NCBI GenBank assembly: GCA_001770855.1
Contig: MESE01000099.1
Span: 1-34,435, forward strand
DNA length: 34,435 nt
DNA from: Burkholderiales bacterium RIFCSPLOWO2_02_FULL_57_36
Lineage (GTDB): Bacteria; Pseudomonadota; Gammaproteobacteria; Burkholderiales; Burkholderiaceae_D
Direction: 5' to 3'
Part shown: positions 8,669-16,947 of the stretch, piece by piece
How positions within the stretch are numbered: position 1 is the stretch's first letter
Layout: each line of letters begins with the position of its first letter
Position numbers and translations under genes: made by a program
The notes under the pieces: model-generated
The model's input: the letters and a program-made list of their open reading frames with translations, nothing else
Databases searched by the model: none
Told to the model about the DNA's origin: nothing

Positions 8669-9125
8669 TTTTAATCTCTCCGATTTAGCAAAAGTTCTGT
8701 CAAATGGCAAAAATTGCTTTTTGTCAGCCAGCCAAATCGATCCTATTGAATAAGCCGTGCCGTTCGCTTGTCCTTTGTCAATAGTTGTTTTCGAGATTTA
8801 TCTTTGAGGGAATAATTTGAATTTCCCTATGACATTCCTCAAACAAGTCAAAAAATATTTTCAAGCAAAAATTTCTGCAAGCAAAAATTTTGCGTAATAA
8901 ATGCGACGCTCTTATTAGTTCAGGTCTCGCAATGCTTCATATGATTTTTATCAGAGAGTCGATTGACGAAGTTCATCGCTCATATCCTCGGCATTTTTTT
9001 TGTTCTTCGACAAAATCCGCCAATTTATTTCATGGAATATGTTGTGATCAGCCGGCATCCGAAATTGTATTGCTCACTTTCTTGGGCCAGACACAGGACG
9101 TGCGCCACGGCTCCATGAAGGAGAT
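8669..9125. promoter_or_regulatory. 457-base AT-rich divergent regulatory region
   Basis: The region separates the minus-strand Ig-like lipoprotein from the plus-strand methyltransferase, so it should hold promoters in both directions. It is clearly more AT-rich than its surroundings. Visible elements are a tandem 13-base repeat at 8862-8890, an inverted repeat AGGGAA/TTCCCT at 8807-8828, and the two ribosome binding sites. A TGGC...GCA pair on the minus strand near 8715-8730 has the right spacing for a sigma-54 site but matches too few other positions. No exact -35/-10 pair is claimed. Confidence 0.5.
8862..8890. repeat. Tandem 13-base direct repeat, 16-base period
   Basis: CAAGCAAAAATTT occurs at 8862-8874 and again at 8878-8890. 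Two identical copies in a divergent intergenic region look like paired binding sites for a regulator, but an AT-rich chance repeat cannot be excluded. Confidence 0.55.
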
Positions 9126-9848
9126 ATGAAATTGAAGAAGGCGATAAACACTGGATACGCTACATGGCCGAAAGAAGGTTATCGGGAAAAATTGCTGGTT
9201 GCCCAGTATCGAAGGATGTTGGGCGCTTTCATGGAGTTCAAGGGCGGCGGGTTGAACGATACAACGCTGGAAGTCGCTGCGGCGCCGACATCGCTGGTTC
9301 AAAACTTGAATTATCTGCCGTCGTGGAGCAACTCGGTTGACCGGACGCATGCAACAACATTTTGTGAAATCGATTTGCCCAGTCATGTCGGCATACGAAA
9401 TTCTGCTGGAGGAGCGCGGGATCGGACCGGGCGCCCCGGCGGCCGCAGGCTTCCTTTCAACGATGGGCAATTCGACTGGGTGTACTGCAATGCCTTGATT
9501 GAACATGTAGGCAGTTTCGAGCGGCAGTATGAGCTGCTGAAGGAATTGACCCGCGTCGCGCGTAACGGCGTATTCGTCACATCCGGAAATCGTTGGCATC
9601 CAATCGAGTTCAATACCGGCCTGCCGTTCCTGCACTGGTTCCCGCTTCCGATGTGGCGTCGTGTATTGAAGACCATCGGAAAACGCAGCTGGGCTTCTGA
9701 ATCCGTTCTCAATCCGCTTGGGTCGGGCAAACTTCAGGAACTGACCAATTTACTTCCCGGGAAGCTCAAGAGCGACATCGGCCATGTTCGAATTTTCGGC
9801 ATCAAGGCTCATTTTTTCCTGATGATTCAGAAGTGCGTTGATCGCTGA
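9126..9848 (+). CDS. Methyltransferase-like protein with degenerate SAM motif
   Basis: The 240-residue product resembles class I SAM-dependent methyltransferases (Methyltransf_11 type) in its middle and C-terminal parts: GRRLPFNDGQFDWVYCNALIEHVG spans about 106-129, containing the acidic motif and the IEHV helix. The glycine-rich SAM loop expected near residues 48-55 reads LEVAAAPT rather than a D-x-G-x-x-x type loop. Residues 88-106 (IRNSAGGARDRTGRPGG) look unlike the family. An alternative frame across 9391-9450 reads YEILLEERGIG, so a pair of compensating frameshifts is conceivable. The ATG at 9126 has GGAG only two bases upstream. It may methylate a sugar or lipid intermediate, or be decaying. 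Related proteins are often found in polysaccharide loci. Confidence 0.65.
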   Translation: MKLKKAINTGYATWPKEGYREKLLVAQYRRMLGAFMEFKGGGLNDTTLEVAAAPTSLVQNLNYLPSWSNSVDRTHATTFCEIDLPSHVGIRNSAGGARDRTGRPGGRRLPFNDGQFDWVYCNALIEHVGSFERQYELLKELTRVARNGVFVTSGNRWHPIEFNTGLPFLHWFPLPMWRRVLKTIGKRSWASESVLNPLGSGKLQELTNLLPGKLKSDIGHVRIFGIKAHFFLMIQKCVDR

Positions 9849-10115
9849 CGCGGAGTATCCGGCCGGCAGATAAAAATTTGCGCAGGTAATGGCATTGCGC
9901 GCGATCAGTGGACCGGATTTGAGAATCCGCTCAAGCCGAACTTCGGCATCAAACTTCATGCGCCTCCGCTATGCGCCTCCACTGATTGATACAAATTGAA
10001 ACACTTATAGAGCGGTCGTGTCGTTTTCCATTGTTGGTTATCAAATGCGATTTTTCGATTCTTCGATATCTTGAAAACATGATTTTCCTTTACCGAATCA
10101 TGTGCAAAGAAACGG

Positions 10116-11672
10116 ATGAACACCAACTTGAAAACGCAAAGGCCTATGTCTAAAATTTCGCAATGCAAAGTCGTCAGCCTATTATTTTCCGCTGTGGTGG
10201 CGGGTTGCGGCGGTGGCGGCGGGTCCGACGCACCATCGTCTTCCACCGCGCCACCGGCGAACAATTCGCCGGTAAGCGGTAATCCATCCACTCCAGGCGG
10301 AACGCCGCCGACGGAAACCGAACCGGCACCGCCCCCTTCACCGACTCCCGTACCCGACTCAACGCCGATGACCATGTCGTGCGTGGATGGGGCCGCCTGG
10401 CAGTGCAGCGGCGGTAGCATTCTCCGGAGCGAAAATGGGGTTGCGTTAACCCGTTCCGGGGTACAGGTCTATGGAAAGTCGACCAGCGATCTTCTCGTGC
10501 CGAATCCGTCCGAGACCGGAGCTTTCGGCCTTGCGCTGGCCTCGGGCGGTGTTGCGGAAGTCCGGGTGAACAAGGGCGGCGACGGTTACATCTCGCAGGC
10601 TGCACTGCTATTAAGCAAGCTTGATCTCAGTTGGGATGCCCGGACCGAACGGCCGCCGATCATCGAGACGTTCAATCCGACACAGGGCCGTGTGGTGCTC
10701 GATTCGCAAGGAGCAATTTCCTTTGTTCCGCTCCCGCCGAGCAACGATCTCGCTTTCTATGACTATGCGGTCAGGAACACTTCCGGCACACAATCGAACT
10801 ATGCCAACAACCGGTATTTTCCACGTACCGGCAATCCATCGCGTTGCACCCCTCCATCGGCGACCTGCCCGACGATCGAAACGATCGGACTTAAAAATGC
10901 TAGGCCGGCCATACCGGATGACCGTGCGGACACACGAGGCGATTGGCGCGAAGGCGGATTCAAGCCCGACGGCGCGGATGCAGGGCGTCTGCATGAAGAT
11001 GGCGATATTCACGCCGGCGATGCACTGCCGGGCAGCAACCCGCCGTGGCTCGCGGGCGGGACCGGATACGGCGTTCCATATCCTGGAGCAAAAGGATATC
11101 GGGCGCTGGACCTCTGGAGTTTTCAATACGCCAATCTGGCATCCTGGATAACTCAGGACACGGTACAGATCGGCGAGTGGGGCGCGCTGGATGAACACAA
11201 CAAGAATCGCCGAGGGATGGCGGCATTCGGCGCGGTGACCGACCCTGCGGCGGTGCCGGCAACCGGTTCGGCCAGTTACTCGGGCATCGCCTACGGCCGG
11301 TATAGCCGCGATGCAGCCGCAGAACCTGCCTTCTTTAGTGGACCTGCAACCGTGACCGTGAATTTCGTTTCGCGTGAAGTCATCGTAACCATTGCCAACA
11401 CGGTGACGACCGATGCGCCCGTGACCGCAGTGCCGGTTGCGCTGCGCGCGGTCACGAGCATGGGTGCGACAGGCACGAGTTCAGCCAACTACATGACCGG
11501 TCCGGTCGACAACGGCACGTTGACAGGCGGGCTTAGCGGACGTCACTTCGGGCCGGTGGTTGCAACAGGATCGAGCGGTCGCGGGCCGGAGGAAATCGGT
11601 GGCGCATTCTCGCTATCCAATGCGGCGACAGGCGCGGTTGCCATAGGAGGATTCATCGCACGCAAGCAGTGA
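10116..11672 (+). CDS. Surface lipoprotein with TbpB-like C-terminal barrel
   Basis: A 518-residue lipoprotein: signal sequence VVSLLFSAVVAGC with lipidated Cys31, a GGGGGS tether, then a Pro/Thr/Ser-rich linker to about residue 90. The middle region has no family I recognise. The last 130 residues have alternating beta-strand character and end in GRHFGPV...GPEEIGGAFSLS...IGGFIARK. The F-x-G-P...E-x-G-G-x-F pattern is that of TbpB and related Slam-type surface lipoproteins, whose C-terminal domain is an eight-stranded barrel. An ATG at 10146 is an alternative start that still leaves a full signal peptide. A terminator follows at 11708. The ligand is unknown; there is no adjacent TonB receptor, so a transferrin or haem role is not suggested. 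Confidence 0.7.
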   Translation: MNTNLKTQRPMSKISQCKVVSLLFSAVVAGCGGGGGSDAPSSSTAPPANNSPVSGNPSTPGGTPPTETEPAPPPSPTPVPDSTPMTMSCVDGAAWQCSGGSILRSENGVALTRSGVQVYGKSTSDLLVPNPSETGAFGLALASGGVAEVRVNKGGDGYISQAALLLSKLDLSWDARTERPPIIETFNPTQGRVVLDSQGAISFVPLPPSNDLAFYDYAVRNTSGTQSNYANNRYFPRTGNPSRCTPPSATCPTIETIGLKNARPAIPDDRADTRGDWREGGFKPDGADAGRLHEDGDIHAGDALPGSNPPWLAGGTGYGVPYPGAKGYRALDLWSFQYANLASWITQDTVQIGEWGALDEHNKNRRGMAAFGAVTDPAAVPATGSASYSGIAYGRYSRDAAAEPAFFSGPATVTVNFVSREVIVTIANTVTTDAPVTAVPVALRAVTSMGATGTSSANYMTGPVDNGTLTGGLSGRHFGPVVATGSSGRGPEEIGGAFSLSNAATGAVAIGGFIARKQ

Positions 11673-11707
11673 TCCAGTTCGTGTCTCAATTGAGCTGCAT
11701 GTAATGG

Positions 11708-11742
11708 ACGCGGCACTCGATTTCCGTATCGGTGCCGCGTTT
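11708..11742 (+). terminator. Rho-independent terminator after the TbpB-like lipoprotein
   Basis: ACGCGGCACTCGAT (11708-11721) pairs with ATCGGTGCCGCGT (11728-11740) with one bulged base and a six-base loop, followed by TTTGTGT. It begins 36 bases after the plus-strand stop. It may also slow transcription arriving from fcl on the other strand, though no T-run is present there. Confidence 0.75.
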
Positions 11743-11905
11743 GTGTCAGCCGCGAAATGATCATCGGAATTCGCTGCGTGCCGGGTGCCGCGACACCGGC
11801 GGCGCGCCATCCACTTGCATCGGCTTGACGGTGCGCCGCAAGAGGCGGGCGCAACGAGTACCCGGAAGACAGTTGCCTGCCGTCCGGGTGCGTCTGTAAC
11901 TATCT

Positions 11906-12916
11906 TTATCCGGCCATCGCCTTCAGCGACGTATCGATAATCGTGACTGGACGATCGGCCAGGAAACGGTGATACGTTTCGACGACGCCATCCGCAAGCC
12001 GCATCTTCGGAGTCCATCCCAATGCAGACAGTCTTGAGCTGTCGATCAGCTTGCGCGGACTGCCGTCCGGCCTGGTGGTATCGAATTCGATTTCGCCTGA
12101 ATAGCCGACTACTTTCCGGACCAGCTCCGCCAAGTCGCGGATCGTGACTTCTTCGCCGCTGCCGACATTGATATGCGACAGCATGGGTGCGGTGCTGGCT
12201 GCATAAACGGCATGAGGCAGCTCCATCACGTGCACGCTTGCGTCGGCCATGTCGTCGACGTAAAGAAATTCACGCCGCGGCGTGCCGGTGCCCCAGATCA
12301 CGACCTTTTCCGCCCCGTTGGCCTTCGCCTCGTGAAAGCGCTGGATCATTGCGGGCAAAACGTGACTGTTTTCCGGATGATAGTTGTCGCCCGGGCCATA
12401 CAGGTTGGTCGGCATCACGCTGCGGTAGTCGGCGCCGTATTGCCGGTTGTAGCTTTCGCACAGCTTGATGCCGGCAATTTTCGCGATCGCATATGGTTCA
12501 TTGGTCGGTTCGAGCGGTCCGGTCAGCAGAAATTCTTCCTTGATCGGCTGTTCCGCCAATCGCGGGTAGATGCAGGATGAACCGAGGAACAGTAATCTCT
12601 TGATTCCGCTGCTCCAGGCCTGATGGATGACATTGGCTTCGATCATCATGTTTTGATAAATGAACTCCGCCGGATAGGTGTGGTTGGCATGTATGCCGCC
12701 GACGCGCGCGGCGGCGAGATACACCTCGTCTATCTTTTCGGATTCGAAAAAATCGCGGACCTGGGCCTGGCTGGTCAAATCGAGTTCCGCATGCGGGCGC
12801 GTGACGACGTCGGCGCAGTCGCGCCGCTCCAGCGCACGAACGATCGCCGAGCCGACCATGCCGCGATGACCGGCGACAAAGATACGCTTGTCTGTGTTGA
12901 GTTCAGATGGGTGCAT
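11906..12916 (-). CDS. fcl: GDP-L-fucose synthase
   Basis: Converts GDP-4-keto-6-deoxymannose, the Gmd product, to GDP-L-fucose by epimerisation at C3 and C5 and NADPH-dependent reduction. The 336-residue protein is an extended short-chain dehydrogenase with nucleotide loop GHRGMVG at 16-22, the LAAARVGGI segment at 67-75, SSCIYPR at 113-119, and the catalytic Tyr142-x3-Lys146 pair (PYAIAK). The downstream segments [22 protein letters not shown] and RREFLYVDD are family hallmarks. Length is normal (about 310-330). It is the last gene of the minus-strand precursor block, 73 bases after gmd. The start is the ATG at 12916, with only a weak ribosome binding site. With gmd it shows the polymer most likely contains fucose. 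Confidence 0.96.
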   Translation of the reverse strand: MHPSELNTDKRIFVAGHRGMVGSAIVRALERRDCADVVTRPHAELDLTSQAQVRDFFESEKIDEVYLAAARVGGIHANHTYPAEFIYQNMMIEANVIHQAWSSGIKRLLFLGSSCIYPRLAEQPIKEEFLLTGPLEPTNEPYAIAKIAGIKLCESYNRQYGADYRSVMPTNLYGPGDNYHPENSHVLPAMIQRFHEAKANGAEKVVIWGTGTPRREFLYVDDMADASVHVMELPHAVYAASTAPMLSHINVGSGEEVTIRDLAELVRKVVGYSGEIEFDTTRPDGSPRKLIDSSRLSALGWTPKMRLADGVVETYHRFLADRPVTIIDTSLKAMAG

Positions 12917-12989
12917 GGTATGTGAGGTATTTTAATGACGAGCGCGGAGACCGCCGCATGGGTTGAATGCAACCATGCAGCGCCGCGTG

Positions 12990-14156
12990 TCACTCGTTAT
13001 GTGCGTAGGCGACAAAGCCGTTTTTCTTGACCAGCGCGAATTTTCGCGCCGCATCAAGATCGGATTCCATCATTTCCTTGACCAGTTGTTCAAACGTGGT
13101 GCTCGGTTTCCAGCCTAATTTGGCATGTGCCTTGCTGGCGTCGCCGAGCAGCGTTTCAACTTCGGTAGGGCGGAAATAGCGCGGATCGACGCGAACGATG
13201 ACCTGCCCGAGCGTCGCGCCACTGTGGGTGCCGGGATCAAGCACCGTCGCGGTTTCCTCCAGTCCTTTGCCTTGCCACTCCAGCGTCATTCCCAGCTCCG
13301 CCGCGGCGGCATTGACGAAGTCGCGCACGCTGTACTGGATGCCGGTGGCGATCACGAAATCTTCCGGTTGTTCCTGTTGCAGCATCAGCCACTGCATTTC
13401 GACATAGTCGCGCGCGTGGCCCCAATCGCGCAACGAATCCATGTTCCCCAGATACAGGCAATCCTGCAGGCCAAGCGCGATGCGAGCCAGCGCGCGGGTA
13501 ATTTTCCGCGTGACGAAGGTCTCGCCGCGTAAGCACGACTCATGGTTGAAAAGAATGCCGTTGCATGCATACATGCCGTACGCTTCGCGATAATTGACGG
13601 TGATCCAGTAGGCGTAAAGCTTCGCGACCGCATAAGGACTGCGCGGATAGAAAGGCGTGGTTTCACGCTGCGGCGTTTCCTGCACCTTGCCGAACAATTC
13701 CGAAGTCGATGCCTGATAAAACCGTGTCTTTTTTTCCAGTCCCAGAATGCGGATCGCTTCCAGCACGCGCATCGGGCCGAGCGCATCCGAGTTCGCGGTA
13801 TATTCCGGCTCTTCGAACGAGACCGCGACGTGGCTCTGCGCGGCAAGATTGTATATTTCATCCGGTTGCACCTGCTGGATCACGCGAATCAGCGAGGAAC
13901 TGTCGGTCATGTCGCCATGATGCAGGATGAAGCGCCGAGGTTCTTCATGCGGGTCCTGGTACAAGTGATCGATACGGCCGGTATTGAGCTGCGAAGTCCG
14001 GCGCTTGATGCCATGCACGATGTAACCTTTTTTGAGCAGCAACTCGGACAGATATGCGCCGTCCTGGCCGGTCACACCGGTAATCAATGCCACTTTCGGA
14101 TCGGGTTGAACGGAGCGATTGATCATGTGGGCCGGTATCCGCGGTTCTTTCGTCAT
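12990..14156 (-). CDS. gmd: GDP-mannose 4,6-dehydratase
   Basis: Converts GDP-mannose to GDP-4-keto-6-deoxymannose in the cytoplasm, the first step to GDP-L-fucose. The 388-residue protein has the NADP loop GVTGQDG at 27-33, [16 protein letters not shown] at 51-66, [13 protein letters not shown] at 103-115, STSELFG near 150-156, and Tyr175-x3-Lys179. The conserved [14 protein letters not shown] segment is changed here to [14 protein letters not shown] at 205-218, so Pro-Arg is replaced by Cys-Leu. An N-terminal extension of about 20 residues precedes the fold. AAGGAATC supports the ATG at 14156. It follows galE after 191 bases and precedes fcl. Confidence 0.95.
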   Translation of the reverse strand: MTKEPRIPAHMINRSVQPDPKVALITGVTGQDGAYLSELLLKKGYIVHGIKRRTSQLNTGRIDHLYQDPHEEPRRFILHHGDMTDSSSLIRVIQQVQPDEIYNLAAQSHVAVSFEEPEYTANSDALGPMRVLEAIRILGLEKKTRFYQASTSELFGKVQETPQRETTPFYPRSPYAVAKLYAYWITVNYREAYGMYACNGILFNHESCLRGETFVTRKITRALARIALGLQDCLYLGNMDSLRDWGHARDYVEMQWLMLQQEQPEDFVIATGIQYSVRDFVNAAAAELGMTLEWQGKGLEETATVLDPGTHSGATLGQVIVRVDPRYFRPTEVETLLGDASKAHAKLGWKPSTTFEQLVKEMMESDLDAARKFALVKKNGFVAYAHNE

Positions 14157-14287
14157 AAGAGATTCCTTGAATAGATAAAATTGATTCGTATTGGGTTTGT
14201 TTGCCGATGGCGCTGGTATATTCCAATCGTTCTATTTTGTAATTGCATGCCGCGAGCGGTTTGACGTGGGTCAGGTTCCCGCAAGAA

Positions 14288-14329
14288 ATAGCGCAAGCTA
14301 TGTGTCGATTGCAACGGAGCGCAACGCTC
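14288..14329 (-). terminator. Two small hairpins between galE and gmd
   Basis: In the galE transcript, GAGCG-loop-CGCTC (14329-14317) is followed by ATAGC-loop-GCTAT (14301-14288) and then TTTCTTGC. Short stems and a weak T-run suggest an attenuator or partial terminator, which may set galE and gmd/fcl levels apart. Confidence 0.3.
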
Positions 14330-14347
14330 TTGGTGCTGCGCGAGTCC

Positions 14348-15367
14348 TTAGTAACCTTCGGGATTCATTCTTTGCCAGCGCCAATGATCGGCGCACATAT
14401 TGGGCAAGGTTTTTTCGGCGCGCCAACCCAGCAGTTCCTGCGCGAGTAGAGGGGAGGCATAGCAGCTTGCGATATCTCCGGACCTGCGCTGCACGATTTC
14501 GTACGGTATGGCGCGCTCGCTGGCTGCTTCGAATGCACGTACCGCTTCCAGTACGCTGTAGCCGCGTCCGGTGCCGAGATTGACCGTAAATCCGCCGGGC
14601 CGGGAAAACAATCGATCCAGGGCCGCGACATGTCCTCGCGCGAGATCGACGACATGGATGTAATCACGCACGCCGGTGCCGTCCGGCGTCGGATAATCAT
14701 CACCGAACACGGCGAGCCGCTCGCGTCGGCCGACAGCCACCTGGGCAACGAACGGCATCAGGTTATTCGGAATGCCGCGCGGATCTTCGCCGATCAAGCC
14801 GCTCGGATGTGCTCCTACCGGATTGAAATAGCGCAGAATGCCGATCCCCCAATCCCGATCCGACTGTGCGAGATCGTCGAGTATCTGTTCCACCATCAGC
14901 TTTGATCTGCCGTAGGGATTGGTTGCCGAGACTCGCGCGGCTTCCGTGATGGGAACGGAGTCGGGGTCGCCATAGACGGTTGCCGATGAACTGAAGACGA
15001 AGCGTTTGACGTTCGCTTCGGCCAGCGCTTGCAGCAGCGATACGCTTCCCGCGACATTGTTTTCGAAATACAGCAAGGGCTTTGCGACCGATTCGCCGAC
15101 CGCCTTGAGTCCTGCAAAATGGATGGCCGCGTCAATCCGGTGGTCGCGCAGGATTCGCTTTAACGCGCTGCGGTCGCGTACATCGCCTTCATAGAACTGG
15201 ATCGGCTGTTTGGCAATGCGTTCCACGCGCTTGATCGCTTCCGCCGAACTGTTGCTGAGATTGTCGAAGGCGATTACCTCGAAATCATTCGCCAGCAATT
15301 CAACGCAGGTATGGGAGCCGATATAACCGGATGCGCCGGTCACCAGAATTGTCTTTGGCATGGTCAT
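14348..15367 (-). CDS. galE: UDP-glucose 4-epimerase
   Basis: Interconverts UDP-glucose and UDP-galactose with bound NAD. The 339-residue protein has GASGYIGS at 11-18, FDNLSNSS near 34-41, HFAGLKAVGES at 83-93, the catalytic Ser region SSSATVYG at 126-133, and Tyr152-x3-Lys156 (NPYGRSK). The substrate-binding segment RYFNPVGAHPSG and the C-terminal LGWRAEKTL are both present. The ATG at 15367 is used here; a second ATG two codons on is equally possible. It is 52 bases after galU, so UDP-glucose made by GalU passes directly to this step. Length fits the family (about 338), and bacterial GalE identity is clear. Confidence 0.95.
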   Translation of the reverse strand: MTMPKTILVTGASGYIGSHTCVELLANDFEVIAFDNLSNSSAEAIKRVERIAKQPIQFYEGDVRDRSALKRILRDHRIDAAIHFAGLKAVGESVAKPLLYFENNVAGSVSLLQALAEANVKRFVFSSSATVYGDPDSVPITEAARVSATNPYGRSKLMVEQILDDLAQSDRDWGIGILRYFNPVGAHPSGLIGEDPRGIPNNLMPFVAQVAVGRRERLAVFGDDYPTPDGTGVRDYIHVVDLARGHVAALDRLFSRPGGFTVNLGTGRGYSVLEAVRAFEAASERAIPYEIVQRRSGDIASCYASPLLAQELLGWRAEKTLPNMCADHWRWQRMNPEGY

Positions 15368-15419
15368 GAAATTCGGGTAAATTTTTCAAGTGTCCCGCTG
15401 TGCAGTTGAAAGAATTGCG

Positions 15420-16379
15420 TTAGCTGCTTGTTCGATCCTTGACGTAGATCACGCTATGCGGCTTAGATGGCGCCGCATCGGATGGTGCGATGAAATCCGC
15501 TTCCTGTTCGAGTTTCAGGTCCGCCAGGAAGCTGCGGAATTCATCCTTCACTTCCGGGTGCCTGAGCGCAAATCGCACGGTTGCCTGCAGATAGCCCTGT
15601 TTGCTGCCGCAGTCGTAGCGGGTGCCTTCGAATTGATACGACAAGACCGCTTCCTGCTTTAGCAAGGCGGCAATGCCGTCAGTCAGTTGCAGTTCGCCGC
15701 CGGCGCCAGGGCGGATATTGTGCAGATGTTTGAAAATCGAAGAGGTCAGTACATAACGTCCAACCACGCCCATATTCGAAGGCGCTTTTTCCGGCATTGG
15801 TTTTTCCACGATACCGTCCAGCTTGAGCAGCCGCTCGCCGAACGCGGTACCCGAGACGACACCGTAGGAACGGCTTTGCTCCAGCGCGATGGTTTCGACG
15901 CCGACGATGCTGCTGCCGTAATGCGCATGCAGATCGACCATTTGCTTCATCACGGGCGGATTCCCATCAAGAAGATCGTCGGCCAGGATGACGGCAAACG
16001 GTTCTTCCTGGATCAGGCGTTCCGCGCACAACACCGCGTGACCGAGTCCGAGCGCTTCGGCCTGGCGCACGTAAAAACATTGCACCGAGTCCGGCTTGAT
16101 GCTGCGCAGCACTTCCAGCAAAGCTTGCTTGTCCCGCGCGGCCAACTCGGCTTCCAGTTCATAAGCTTTGTCGAAATGGTCTTCAATCGCACGCTTGTTG
16201 CGGCCGGTAACGAAGATCATCTCGGTGATGCCGGCCGCCATCGCTTCCTCGACCGCATATTGAATCAATGGTTTGTCCACGACCGGCAACATTTCTTTTG
16301 GGCTGGCCTTGGTAACCGGCAAGAATCGAGTGCCCAGACCAGCCACGGGAAACACTGCCTTGGTAATTTGTTTGTGCAT
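15420..16379 (-). CDS. galU: UTP-glucose-1-phosphate uridylyltransferase
   Basis: Makes UDP-glucose from glucose-1-phosphate and UTP. The 319-residue protein has the nucleotide-binding motif AGLGTRFLPVTKASPKEMLP at about 13-32, DKPLIQYAVEEA at 35-46, the ILADDLL strand, GIVEKP, and GGELQLTDGI, all typical of GalU. The ATG at 16379 (MHKQITKAVFPV) is preferred over one 39 codons upstream because the family starts here and the upstream residues look noncoding. No strong ribosome binding site is seen, so translation may depend on the preceding VanZ gene 43 bases away. UDP-glucose serves both galE and glucose-type initiation by the WcaJ-like enzyme. Confidence 0.94.
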   Translation of the reverse strand: MHKQITKAVFPVAGLGTRFLPVTKASPKEMLPVVDKPLIQYAVEEAMAAGITEMIFVTGRNKRAIEDHFDKAYELEAELAARDKQALLEVLRSIKPDSVQCFYVRQAEALGLGHAVLCAERLIQEEPFAVILADDLLDGNPPVMKQMVDLHAHYGSSIVGVETIALEQSRSYGVVSGTAFGERLLKLDGIVEKPMPEKAPSNMGVVGRYVLTSSIFKHLHNIRPGAGGELQLTDGIAALLKQEAVLSYQFEGTRYDCGSKQGYLQATVRFALRHPEVKDEFRSFLADLKLEQEADFIAPSDAAPSKPHSVIYVKDRTSS

Positions 16380-16422
16380 GATTGCGTTTAACTTTGGAAA
16401 AAGTGTTTGATTGAAAGTTCGA

Positions 16423-16908
16423 TTAATTCGGTTTCTCGGCCGGTCGGGTGGCATTGTGGGGCGACGATTGGTAGCTGCGGCGCCTGGAACTGTCAACCAG
16501 AATCAATGCCATGACCGTCAAGCTTGCTGCAAGCATGTCCAATGCCAGGTCGACCGTACTTGCGTTCCGGTACGGCATGAAACTCTGTATCGCTTCATCC
16601 AGCCCGCCCAGCAGTCCGATCGTCATGATCGTGCGCCATGCGCGGTCGGCGATCGAGCCGCTCAAGCCGCCGAACAGCAGGCACGTCAGGAATGAATACG
16701 CACACAGATGCAGCAGCTTGTCGCCAAAGGCATCGGAAAGCGCCTGCGCTTCGCCGGGTATCGCGCCGATTGCGAGCATCAGTAAAAAAAATGCGGCGGC
16801 AATTATTTGGCAGCGCTGCGGTGTGAATAGGATGGCGGGAATTGCATAGCGGCGATTCGCCGTCTGTTGCGGAATTTCTCTGCGTATATTTCTGGTTTCA
16901 TCTTTCAA
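16423..16908 (-). CDS. VanZ-family membrane protein
   Basis: A 161-residue membrane protein. Four hydrophobic stretches are visible, near residues 33-50, 64-82, 91-103 and 119-137. Between them are GDKLLHLCAYSFL near 62-74 and GGLDEAIQSFMPYRNASTVDLALDMLAA near 100-127, the D-K-x-x-H and D-E-x-Q-x-F-x-P-x-R...D motifs of the VanZ-like family. The start appears to be TTG at 16908; no in-frame ATG gives the first helix. VanZ proteins are linked to teicoplanin resistance in one context, but for most the role is unknown, and many lie in polysaccharide loci. It sits between manC (39 bases upstream) and galU, so it is probably translated with them. Confidence 0.8.
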   Translation of the reverse strand: MKDETRNIRREIPQQTANRRYAIPAILFTPQRCQIIAAAFFLLMLAIGAIPGEAQALSDAFGDKLLHLCAYSFLTCLLFGGLSGSIADRAWRTIMTIGLLGGLDEAIQSFMPYRNASTVDLALDMLAASLTVMALILVDSSRRRSYQSSPHNATRPAEKPN

Positions 16909-16947
16909 TTTTTGTATTCCATTCCCAGTTATGATTAATGGCTCGAT

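Noticed and set aside
7514..8674. Long plus-strand frame (386 codons) antisense to the Ig-like lipoprotein
   Set aside because: Its product is rich in Arg, His and Cys with no domain, while the minus-strand frame has a lipobox and three Ig-like repeats. It is a shadow.
8704..8735. Possible sigma-54 promoters near the Ig-like lipoprotein start
   Set aside because: The plus-strand TGGC/TGC pair has the wrong spacing, and the minus-strand pair matches only the GG and GC cores.
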